The translations under genes and the position numbers were made by a program. A stretch of DNA of 5,523 bases from UMGS1781 sp964389545 (GTDB lineage: Bacteria > Bacillota > Clostridia > TANB77 > CAG-508), in assembly GCA_964389545.1 (NCBI GenBank), contig CAYMDN010000051.1:1-5523 (forward strand), in the 5' to 3' direction. Positions 1 to 5,004 of this stretch are shown here, piece after piece (the stretch's first letter is position 1; every line of letters starts with the position of its first letter). The notes under the pieces are model-generated. The model ran no database searches, had not been told where the DNA came from, and saw only the letters and a list, made by a program, of their open reading frames with translations.

Positions 1-549
1 AGACTAATAAAATTTGCTGCTACAGGAGAAAAACTAAGTGACATAGAAGAATTTCACCCTGATAGAATGACATCAAGGATTCTAGGAATGGGAGATATGC
101 TTTCAATAATAGAGAAAGCAGAAGAAGCCTTTGACGAAGAAGAGGCATTGAAACTTGAAAAGAAACTTAGAAAACAAGAATTTGACTTAGATGATTATTT
201 AGTACAACTAAGACAAATGAAAAAGTTAGGATCTTTTTCATCAATCTTAAAAATGATTCCAGGAATGAATAAATTTGGAGACATTAAAGTAGATGATAAA
301 GAATTTGTAAAAATTGAAGCAATTATATGCTCAATGACAAAACAAGAAAAAAGAAATACAAGACTTCTAAATGCAAGTAGAAGACAAAGAATTGCAAAAG
401 GAAGTGGAACAACAGTGCAAGACATAAACAAATTTATAAGTTCTTTTGAAATGACGCAAAAGTTAATGAAGAAAATGCAAAATAATAAAGGCGGAATGAA
501 AAAAGCTCTTCAAGGAATGGATTTAGACGCATTAAAGGACTTAAAATAA
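1..549 (+). CDS. ffh: Signal recognition particle protein Ffh, C-terminal part (5' end outside window)
   Basis: Ffh is the cytoplasmic GTPase of the signal recognition particle. It binds 4.5S/6S RNA and hydrophobic signal sequences through its M domain and delivers ribosomes to FtsY at the membrane. The reading frame is open from base 1, and 182 residues are visible. The first ~30 residues are the end of the GTPase (G) domain, with the family signature TGEKLSDIEEFHPDRM followed by SRILGMGDMLSIIEKA. The rest is the methionine-rich M domain. It includes the RNA-binding block SMTKQEKRN and ASRRQRIAKGSGTTVQ, where the family usually has GSRRKRIAxGSG. Helices rich in Met and Lys follow (MTQKLMKKMQ). 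The usual long glycine/methionine tail is short here, ending in DLDALKDLK. The upstream start lies outside the window, so total length cannot be judged. In Firmicutes ffh commonly precedes rpsP, as here. Identification is firm. Confidence 0.97.
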   Translation, partial: RLIKFAATGEKLSDIEEFHPDRMTSRILGMGDMLSIIEKAEEAFDEEEALKLEKKLRKQEFDLDDYLVQLRQMKKLGSFSSILKMIPGMNKFGDIKVDDKEFVKIEAIICSMTKQEKRNTRLLNASRRQRIAKGSGTTVQDINKFISSFEMTQKLMKKMQNNKGGMKKALQGMDLDALKDLK

Positions 550-589
550 TAATTTAGTTTTTAATTTTTTAAAGTTAATATATAAATTA

Positions 590-600
590 AAAGGGAGGAT
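590..600 (+). promoter_or_regulatory. Ribosome binding site of rpsP
   Basis: The sequence AAAGGGAGGAT lies five bases before the rpsP ATG at 606. It is a strong match to the anti-Shine-Dalgarno sequence and fits the high expression expected of a ribosomal protein. The 40 bases before it are almost pure A/T, without a G+C stem, so I see no intrinsic terminator separating ffh from rpsP. Confidence 0.75.
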
Positions 601-605
601 AAAAA

Positions 606-836
606 ATGGTAAAAATAAGATTACAAAGAGTAGGAAAGAAAAAAGCACCATTCTATCACATAGTTGTTGCTGATTCTAAATCACCAAGAGATGGAAAAAT
701 AATTGAACAAATTGGAACATACAATCCAATGGTAGAGCCATCTGAATTAGTTTTAGATCAAGAAAAAGTTGAAAAATGGATCAAAAATGGCGCTAAACCA
801 ACAGATACAGTAAAACATTTAATTGAGAAGAAGTAG
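606..836 (+). CDS. rpsP: 30S ribosomal protein bS16
   Basis: bS16 is a small RNA-binding protein of the 30S body that stabilises folding of the 16S rRNA 5' and central domains during assembly. The 76-residue product matches the family closely. The N-terminus MVKIRLQRVGKKKAPFYHIV is the classic S16 opening. It is followed by VADSKSPRDGKIIEQIGTYNP, then a short C-terminal helix region (EKVEKWIKNGAKPTDTV). The length is at the short end of the family (roughly 75-90 residues), with no C-terminal extension. The ATG is fixed by the strong Shine-Dalgarno sequence just upstream. The gene opens a compact run in which khpA starts nine bases after its stop, so the two are almost certainly cotranscribed. 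Identification is firm. Confidence 0.98.
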   Translation: MVKIRLQRVGKKKAPFYHIVVADSKSPRDGKIIEQIGTYNPMVEPSELVLDQEKVEKWIKNGAKPTDTVKHLIEKK

Positions 837-845
837 GAGGAAAAG

Positions 846-1076
846 ATGAAAGAGGTATTGGAAACAATAATTACTAGCTTAGTGGAATTTCCAGAACAAG
901 TATCAATAAATGAAAAAGAAGAGAACAACACTCTAGTATTTGAAGTTAGCGTAGCTAAAACAGATATGGGTAAGGTAATTGGTAGAGAAGGGAAAATAGC
1001 AGGAGCAATAAGAACAGTAATGAAAGCATTAGCTGCTAAAGAAACCAAGAGAATATCAATAGAATTTATTGGATAG
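846..1076 (+). CDS. khpA: KH-domain RNA-binding protein KhpA (YlqC family)
   Basis: KhpA is a small single-KH-domain RNA-binding protein. In Firmicutes it pairs with KhpB/Jag and influences cell elongation, division and small-RNA metabolism. The 76-residue product is nearly all KH domain. An N-terminal helix (MKEVLETIITSLVEFPEQV) is followed by a beta hairpin (NTLVFEVSV). The RNA-binding loop GKVIGREGKIAGAIRTVMKA carries the GxxG motif at residues 46-49 (GREG). The last strand is RISIEFIG. The start is set by AGGAGG at 835-840, five bases before the ATG. Its position between rpsP and rimM is the usual one in Firmicutes and supports the call. Older annotations name such genes 'UPF0109' or 'YlqC'. 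No odd residues were noticed. Confidence 0.95.
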   Translation: MKEVLETIITSLVEFPEQVSINEKEENNTLVFEVSVAKTDMGKVIGREGKIAGAIRTVMKALAAKETKRISIEFIG

Positions 1077-1084
1077 GAAAAGAA

Positions 1085-1591
1085 ATGGAAGAATATTTAG
1101 AAATAGGCAAAATAGTTAATACAAGTGGACTAAAAGGTTTACTAAAAGTAATGCCATTAACAGATGATATTACAAGATTTGAAGACCTAGAAACAATATA
1201 TATACAAATAGGAAAAAATTTGGTAGAAAAGAAAATAGAAGATGTTAAATATATAAAAAATATGGTTCTACTAAAACTTGAAGGTATAGACAACATAGAT
1301 GAAGCAGAAAAATATAAGAATTTGTATATAAAAATTAACAAAAAAGATGCTATTGAATTACCAGAGGATTCGTATTTAATTGTAGATATAGTAAAATGTG
1401 ATGTATATACAGAAGAAGGCGAATTGTTAGGCAAAATGATAGATGTTCTTGATACTGGAAGCAATGATGTATATGTTGTAAAAAACAGTGAAGGTAAGGA
1501 AATTTTACTTCCAGCTATAAAAGAAGTTATTAAGTCAGTTGATATTTCAAACAAAAAGATAATAGTAAAATTAATGGATGGGCTAATATGA
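1085..1591 (+). CDS. rimM: Ribosome maturation factor RimM
   Basis: RimM helps late assembly of the 30S head, binding uS19 and the 16S rRNA 3' major domain. The 168-residue product has the expected two-domain layout. An N-terminal barrel (about residues 1-90) contains GKIVNTSGLKGLLKVMPLTD and RFEDLETIYI. A C-terminal PRC-barrel (about residues 97-168) contains YLIVDIVKCDVYTEEGELLG, DVLDTGSNDVYVV and ILLPAIKEVIKSVDI, ending in MDGLI. The usual motif near residue 14 is N-T-H-G; here it reads NTSG, so the histidine is serine. The ribosome binding site (GGATAGGAAAAG) is weak and overlaps the khpA stop, eight bases before the ATG, which suggests translational coupling. The stop overlaps the trmD start by four bases (ATGA). 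Length is normal for the family. Identification is firm. Confidence 0.96.
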   Translation: MEEYLEIGKIVNTSGLKGLLKVMPLTDDITRFEDLETIYIQIGKNLVEKKIEDVKYIKNMVLLKLEGIDNIDEAEKYKNLYIKINKKDAIELPEDSYLIVDIVKCDVYTEEGELLGKMIDVLDTGSNDVYVVKNSEGKEILLPAIKEVIKSVDISNKKIIVKLMDGLI

Positions 1592-2251
1592 AAATAGATA
1601 TATTAACACTTTTTCCAGAAATGTTTGAGCCTATAAAACAAAGTATTATAGGGAAGGCAATAGAGAAAAACATTATCCAAATAAACACAATAAATATTAG
1701 AGATTTTTCAAAGGACAAACATAAAAAGGTAGATGATACACCATATGGTGGCGGAGCAGGAATGGTTATAAGACCCGATGTGGTCTACGATGCGTTTAAG
1801 AGCATAGAAGAACCAAATGCAAAATTAATATTCCTAACCCCACAGGGGAAACCATTAAAGCAAAATAAAGTGGTAGAGCTAAGTAAAGAAGAACATTTAA
1901 TATTATTATGTGGACATTATGAGGGAATAGATCAAAGAGTAATAGATGAACTAAATCCAGAAGAAATATCAATAGGAGATTATGTATTAACAGGAGGAGA
2001 AATTCCTGCAATGGTACTGATAGATTCAGTATCAAGATATGTAGAAGGTGTGTTAAGTAATGAATCAATTAAAGAAGAAACTTTTACAAATAATTTGCTA
2101 GAATATCCTCAATATACGAGACCAGAAATATTTTTAAATAGAAAAGTACCAGAAATCTTAACTTCGCGGAAATCATAAAAAAATTGATGATTGGAGAAAA
2201 GAGCAATCATTAAAAATAACAAAACAAAAAAGACCAGATTTAAAATCATAA
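1588..2251 (+). CDS. trmD: tRNA (guanine-N1-)-methyltransferase TrmD, with a +1 frameshift near the 3' end
   Basis: TrmD transfers a methyl group from S-adenosylmethionine to N1 of G37 in tRNAs reading CNN or GNN codons, preventing +1 frameshifting. The uninterrupted frame ends at 2178 (196 residues). It contains MKIDILTLFPEMFEP, the glycine-rich DDTPYGGGAGMVIRP (residues 49-63), and the trefoil-knot SAM-binding segments LLCGHYEGIDQRV (106-118) and ISIGDYVLTGGEIPAMVLID (127-146). Arg150 matches the conserved arginine (E. coli R154), and LLEYPQYTRPE follows. After Ser193 the expected SGNH motif is lost, because one extra base in TCGCGGA (2164-2170) shifts the frame. In the next frame the conserved tail resumes as GNHKKIDDWRKEQSLK and continues to RPDLKS with a stop at 2249-2251. 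Corrected length is 220 residues, somewhat short for the family (about 230-255). The start overlaps rimM (ATGA). Identification is certain; whether the frameshift is real is not. Confidence 0.93.
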
Positions 2252-2257
2252 AAAAAG

Positions 2258-2266
2258 AAAGGAGAA
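2258..2266 (+). promoter_or_regulatory. Ribosome binding site of rplS
   Basis: AAAGGAGAA precedes the rplS ATG (2274), with nine bases between GGAG and the start codon. It begins only a few bases after the frame-corrected trmD stop at 2251. If trmD is read without correction, translation stops earlier, at 2178, leaving a 95-bp gap before rplS. The tight 22-bp spacing of the corrected version looks more like the rest of the operon. Confidence 0.7.
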
Positions 2267-2273
2267 TATCTAA

Positions 2274-2825
2274 ATGGATATTATAAAATCAATTGAACGT
2301 GAACAAATGAAAAATAAAATTCCAGATTTAAAAGTAGGAAACACAGTTAAAGTTCATGTTAGAGTAAAAGAAGGAAACAGAGAAAGAATTCAAATATTCG
2401 AAGGAATTATAATTAAAGTTCAAGGTGGAGGAGTTAACAAAACATTTACAGTAAGAAGAATAGCATCAGGTGTAGGTGTTGAAAAAACATTCTTAATTCA
2501 CTCACCAGCAGTAGAAAAAGTAGAAGTAACAAGAGTTGGTAAAGCAAGAAGAGCAAAATTATTCTATTTAAGAGATAGAGTAGGAAAATCTGCTAAGACT
2601 AAAGAGAAAGTAGGAGCAAGAATAGAAACAACTGAAATAGTAGTTAAAGAAGACGAAGTTGAAGAAGTAAAAGAAGAAGCACCAGTAGCAGAAGTTAAAG
2701 AAGAAGCAGTAGCTACAGATGAAACATCAGCAGTAGAAGAAACTCCAGTTGAAGAAAAAGCAGAAGCAAAGGAAGAAGTTAAAGAAGAAGCTCCTGCAGA
2801 AGAGAAAAAAGAAGATAAAGAATAA
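2274..2825 (+). CDS. rplS: 50S ribosomal protein bL19 with a long acidic C-terminal extension
   Basis: bL19 sits at the 30S-50S interface near bridge B8 and stabilises 23S rRNA. Residues 1 to about 115 are a normal L19: IKSIEREQMKNKIPDLKVGN, VRVKEGNRERIQIFEGIII, GVNKTFTVRRIASGVGVEKT, FLIHSPAVEKVEV and the basic end RVGKARRAKLFYLRDRVGKS. The bacterial protein normally stops about here. This one continues for about 68 residues to 183. By my count the tail contains 25 Glu, 3 Asp, 9 Lys and 1 Arg, with Ala, Val, Pro and Thr. It repeats the block EEVKEEAP (130-137 and 167-174) with a third variant EVKEEAV (140-146). The tail is in frame with the core, uses the same A-rich codons, and is closed by four consecutive stop codons. 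The start is fixed by the Shine-Dalgarno sequence and the core homology. The core call is firm; the tail's function is unknown. Confidence 0.96.
   Translation: MDIIKSIEREQMKNKIPDLKVGNTVKVHVRVKEGNRERIQIFEGIIIKVQGGGVNKTFTVRRIASGVGVEKTFLIHSPAVEKVEVTRVGKARRAKLFYLRDRVGKSAKTKEKVGARIETTEIVVKEDEVEEVKEEAPVAEVKEEAVATDETSAVEETPVEEKAEAKEEVKEEAPAEEKKEDKE
2619..2822 (+). other. Low-complexity acidic tail region of rplS with imperfect repeats
   Basis: This stretch encodes bL19 residues 116-183. It is almost entirely built from GAA, AAA, GTA/GTT and GCA codons. Near-identical units EEVKEEAP occur at 2661-2684 and 2772-2795, with EVKEEAV at 2691-2711. It is predicted to be disordered or a highly charged helix, with a net charge of about -18 by residue count. 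The imperfect units suggest growth by duplication or slippage followed by drift. Variation between units, including GCA CCA against GCT CCT, argues against a very recent expansion or an assembly artefact. Confidence 0.75.
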
Positions 2826-2870
2826 TAGTAATAAGTACAAACTAACAAGCGTAACCTGTTAATGTAGAAT

Positions 2871-2879
2871 AAAGGAGGT
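2871..2879 (+). promoter_or_regulatory. Near-perfect Shine-Dalgarno sequence of the ZIP transporter gene
   Basis: AAAGGAGGT is fully complementary to the usual 16S rRNA 3' end (ACCTCCTTT) and lies seven bases before the ATG at 2887. It fixes that start. No convincing promoter or terminator is visible in the 61 bp between rplS and this gene, so read-through from the ribosomal operon is possible. Confidence 0.8.
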
Positions 2880-2886
2880 AATCTGT

Positions 2887-3619
2887 ATGGATTATTTAAT
2901 AAAAACTACATTAATGGGTTTATTTTTTGGAACATTTGGAACAACACTAGGAGGAATAATAGGAGCGGTTTATAATAACACATCAAAAAAATTCTTAAGT
3001 TTCATTTTACAATTTGCAGCAGGATTAATGACAGCTATTATTTGCTTTGATTTAATTCCAGAAGCAATAGAGCTATCTGGAATTTTTGATTCTGTAATGG
3101 GAGTTCTTGTTGGTGTAGTAATAATGATAATATGTGATAGTGCGGTAAAAATCAAAGGAAATGGAAAACGAAAAAATACACTGGTACAAACAGGAATAAT
3201 TATTGGCATAGGATTATCAATACATAACTTTCCTGAGGGACTTGCAATAGGTTCAGGGTTTAGCTCATCTATAAAACTAGGATATTCATTAGCAATAGCA
3301 ATATTATTACATGATATTCCAGAAGGAATCTCGATGGCTATTCCAATGAAGAATGGTGGAATGAAAAAAAGTAAAGTAATTATATATACAATTTTATCTG
3401 GAATGACCACAGGATTGGGAGCATTTTTTCGGAGCATTAATAGGTGGAATATCATCAAAAACAATAGCATTTTGTCTTGCGATTTCAGCTGGAGCAATGC
3501 TATATATAGTGTCTGGAGAACTGGTTCCTGAATCAAATAATATATATAAAGGAAAAGCCGGAATTGTCGGGAATATAGCGGGTTTTATATTAGGTATAAT
3601 AGCGTTTTCTTTGTCATAA
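2887..3619 (+). CDS. ZIP-family divalent metal transporter (ZupT-like), with a +1 frameshift
   Basis: ZIP proteins are inner-membrane carriers moving zinc, iron or manganese into the cytoplasm. The uninterrupted frame runs to 3531 (214 residues). It has a glycine-rich first membrane segment (about 5-28), a second with FDLIPEA (54-60), a third (about 68-86), and then the two signature metal-binding helices: HNFPEGLAIG (113-122) and LLHDIPEGISMAIPM (140-154). After GLGAFF (residue 181) the frame shifts within a run of six T (3424-3429). The conserved continuation lies in the next frame, starting GALIGGISSKTIAF and including AGAMLYIVSGELVPES, and ends at a stop at 3617-3619. With one T fewer the protein would be 243 residues, the usual size. 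The out-of-frame end (RSINRW...) has no membrane helix and uses a CGG codon. Metal specificity cannot be told. It could be a real disrupted gene or a sequencing error. Confidence 0.9.
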
Positions 3620-3626
3620 AAGTATG

Positions 3627-3669
3627 TTACAAATTATTACAAAATTATTACAAAATTGTGACAAATAGT
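3627..3669 (+). repeat. Four tandem ~11-bp AT-rich repeats upstream of the ftsA promoter
   Basis: The units are TTACAAATTA (3627-3636), TTACAAAATTA (3637-3647), TTACAAAATTG (3648-3658) and TGACAAATAGT (3659-3669). The spacing of 10-11 bp is about one helical turn, so the A-tracts lie on the same face of the DNA. The block ends one base before the -35 element. It could act as an UP element for the RNA polymerase alpha subunit, as intrinsically bent DNA, or as a row of sites for a regulator. The sequence alone does not choose between these. Confidence 0.7.
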
Positions 3670-3670
3670 A

Positions 3671-3699
3671 TTGACTTTTTTATAAAAAAAATATATTAT
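3671..3699 (+). promoter_or_regulatory. Sigma-A-type promoter of ftsA(-ftsZ)
   Basis: The -35 element TTGACT (3671-3676) and the -10 element TATTAT (3694-3699) are separated by 17 bp, and each matches consensus at five of six positions. Transcription would start near 3705-3708, just before the Shine-Dalgarno sequence at 3718-3722, giving a very short leader. A promoter here also means that the in-frame upstream GTG at 3658 cannot be the ftsA start on this transcript. Confidence 0.75.
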
Positions 3700-3717
3700 A
3701 GTGATATTAAAAAAGAT

Positions 3718-3722
3718 GGAGG
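3718..3722 (+). promoter_or_regulatory. Ribosome binding site deciding the TTG start of ftsA
   Basis: GGAGG is followed by seven bases (AAATATT) and then TTG at 3730. This spacing is ideal. The alternative in-frame GTG at 3658 has no Shine-Dalgarno sequence and lies upstream of the promoter. No ATG is available near the conserved N-terminus. Confidence 0.85.
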
Positions 3723-3729
3723 AAATATT

Positions 3730-4959
3730 TTGGCTATCGGGGATATAATTGTAGGAATTGATATCGGATCTTCCAAAGTCAGCGGTGTAGTTGCAGAAAT
3801 TAATAGCTTTAACCAAGTTGAAGTTATTGCAACAGCAGAATGGAAATGCTTTGGAATTAAGAAATCAAAAATAACAGATGAAAACGAAATAACCTCTGCT
3901 ATATCAAAGACAGTTTCAGACCTAGAACAACAGGCAAACTTAACAATTAATTCAGCATATATAACCATTACTGGAAAATATGTTACAATTGTTCAAAATA
4001 GCATTGTGAAAGAAGCAAAAGATAAAATTGCTGGTATCACATCTAAGGATTTAAATTCTGCACTTTTACAACTAAGAGACATTGATGTTCCAGACGACAA
4101 AGTTGTAATTGATATTATAACAAACGAAATTACTCTCGATAATGGTAGAGTAGTGGACAACCCTGTAGGAGCATTAAGTTCAACTTTTACAATTAGTGGA
4201 CAAATAATATTAGCAAACAAAAATTATATTAAACAACTAACAGGAATATTAAAAAAAGCCGAACTTGAGATTGACGGAATAATTCCAAATATCTTAGCAC
4301 AAAGAACTCTAGTATTGGACAAGAATGAAATAAACGATAATGTAATGATACTAGATATAGGCGCTGGAAACACAGATATTGGAGTGTTCTATGGACAAAG
4401 TTATATTTACACAAATACCATTCCTTTGGGTGGAGCGAGTATAACAAATGACATAGCGCTAGTTTTTAATATTACAGAAGAAGAAGCGGAAAGATTAAAA
4501 AAACAATATGCATTAGCTTTGAAATCATTTATTGATAATGATACCGATATAACTTTAAATACTTATAAAGGTAACGAAAAAAATAAAGTGATAAAAAGTT
4601 CAGAGTTAATAGAGGTAATAGAAGCAAGAATTGAAGAAATATTTAGCCTAGTAAATAGACAAATTACAAATGCAGGAGTAAAAGCAAACATTAATAATGT
4701 AATTTTAACAGGGCAAGGAATAACATGTATAAGTAAAAGTGATGTTTCAGGCAGAATTGCTTTAAATATACCAGTAAAAATATCTACAGGAAGATTGGTT
4801 AGTACAATCAAACCTGAATATAGGTCAAGCTATGCATTAATTAGATATATTTCAGCTAGAAATACTTCGAAAAATGTGGCAAGCAATATAGATGTTAAAT
4901 CAAATGGTAGCGCCATAAAGACAATTCTAGAAAGAATAAAAGAATTCTTTTATACCTAG
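3730..4959 (+). CDS. ftsA: Cell division protein FtsA
   Basis: FtsA is an actin-like ATPase that tethers FtsZ filaments to the inner face of the membrane and recruits later divisome proteins. From the TTG start the product is 409 residues, within the family range. The phosphate-1 motif is IVGIDIGSSKVSGVV (about 7-21). The 1C (SHS2) region spans roughly 80-165, including NPVGALSSTFTISGQI. The phosphate-2 motif is MILDIGAGNTDIGVFY (206-221, with Asp209 and Asp216), followed by IPLGGASITNDIA. The adenosine motif is VILTGQGI (324-331), where the common form has TGG rather than TGQ. The last ~15 residues (AIKTILERIKEFFYT) form the amphipathic membrane-targeting helix. The TTG start is chosen because of the GGAGG seven bases upstream and the promoter at 3671-3699; extending to GTG at 3658 would add 24 unlikely residues. 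ftsZ follows 45 bp downstream, so they are probably cotranscribed. Confidence 0.96.
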   Translation: MAIGDIIVGIDIGSSKVSGVVAEINSFNQVEVIATAEWKCFGIKKSKITDENEITSAISKTVSDLEQQANLTINSAYITITGKYVTIVQNSIVKEAKDKIAGITSKDLNSALLQLRDIDVPDDKVVIDIITNEITLDNGRVVDNPVGALSSTFTISGQIILANKNYIKQLTGILKKAELEIDGIIPNILAQRTLVLDKNEINDNVMILDIGAGNTDIGVFYGQSYIYTNTIPLGGASITNDIALVFNITEEEAERLKKQYALALKSFIDNDTDITLNTYKGNEKNKVIKSSELIEVIEARIEEIFSLVNRQITNAGVKANINNVILTGQGITCISKSDVSGRIALNIPVKISTGRLVSTIKPEYRSSYALIRYISARNTSKNVASNIDVKSNGSAIKTILERIKEFFYT

Positions 4960-4986
4960 TTTTTAATTTTAAATTTTATATAGAAA

Positions 4987-4995
4987 GAGGGAGGA
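4987..4995 (+). promoter_or_regulatory. Ribosome binding site deciding the ftsZ start
   Basis: The purine-rich AGAGGGAGG is followed nine bases later by ATG at 5005. The alternative in-frame ATG at 5077, closer to the conserved GTPase domain, has no such sequence before it, so the longer N-terminus is favoured. The rest of the 45-bp ftsA-ftsZ gap is A/T-rich, with no terminator hairpin. Confidence 0.8.
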
Positions 4996-5004
4996 AATTA
5001 CATT

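Noticed and set aside
550..605. Possible terminator or promoter between ffh and rpsP
   Set aside because: The gap is A/T-rich, with T runs and a TATATAA-like stretch, but it has no G+C-containing stem and no -35 element at a sensible distance, so neither can be supported.
1066..1554. Minus-strand 162-residue open frame opposite rimM
   Set aside because: Complete RimM homology on the plus strand explains the region; the antisense product is just a Ser/Ile/Phe-rich mirror.
2176..2251. A separate small gene between the trmD stop and rplS
   Set aside because: The sequence encodes the conserved TrmD tail in the next frame and has no start codon or ribosome binding site of its own.
2564..2848. 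Minus-strand open frame opposite the rplS tail (Ser/Thr/Val-rich)
   Set aside because: It is a mirror of the GAA/AAA/GCA-rich coding strand; it has no ribosome binding site and no recognisable family.
2838..2862. Hairpin or terminator after rplS (TAACA...TGTTA)
   Set aside because: Only five weak base pairs with a nine-base loop and no following T run; it is too weak for an intrinsic terminator.
2858..2867. TGTAGAAT as a -10 element for the ZIP transporter gene
   Set aside because: No matching -35 element is present, and the implied transcription start would fall within the Shine-Dalgarno sequence.
2970..3536. Minus-strand 188-residue open frame opposite the ZIP transporter gene
   Set aside because: The plus strand carries clear ZIP motifs in both the original and shifted frames; the antisense frame has no start signal and no recognisable domain.
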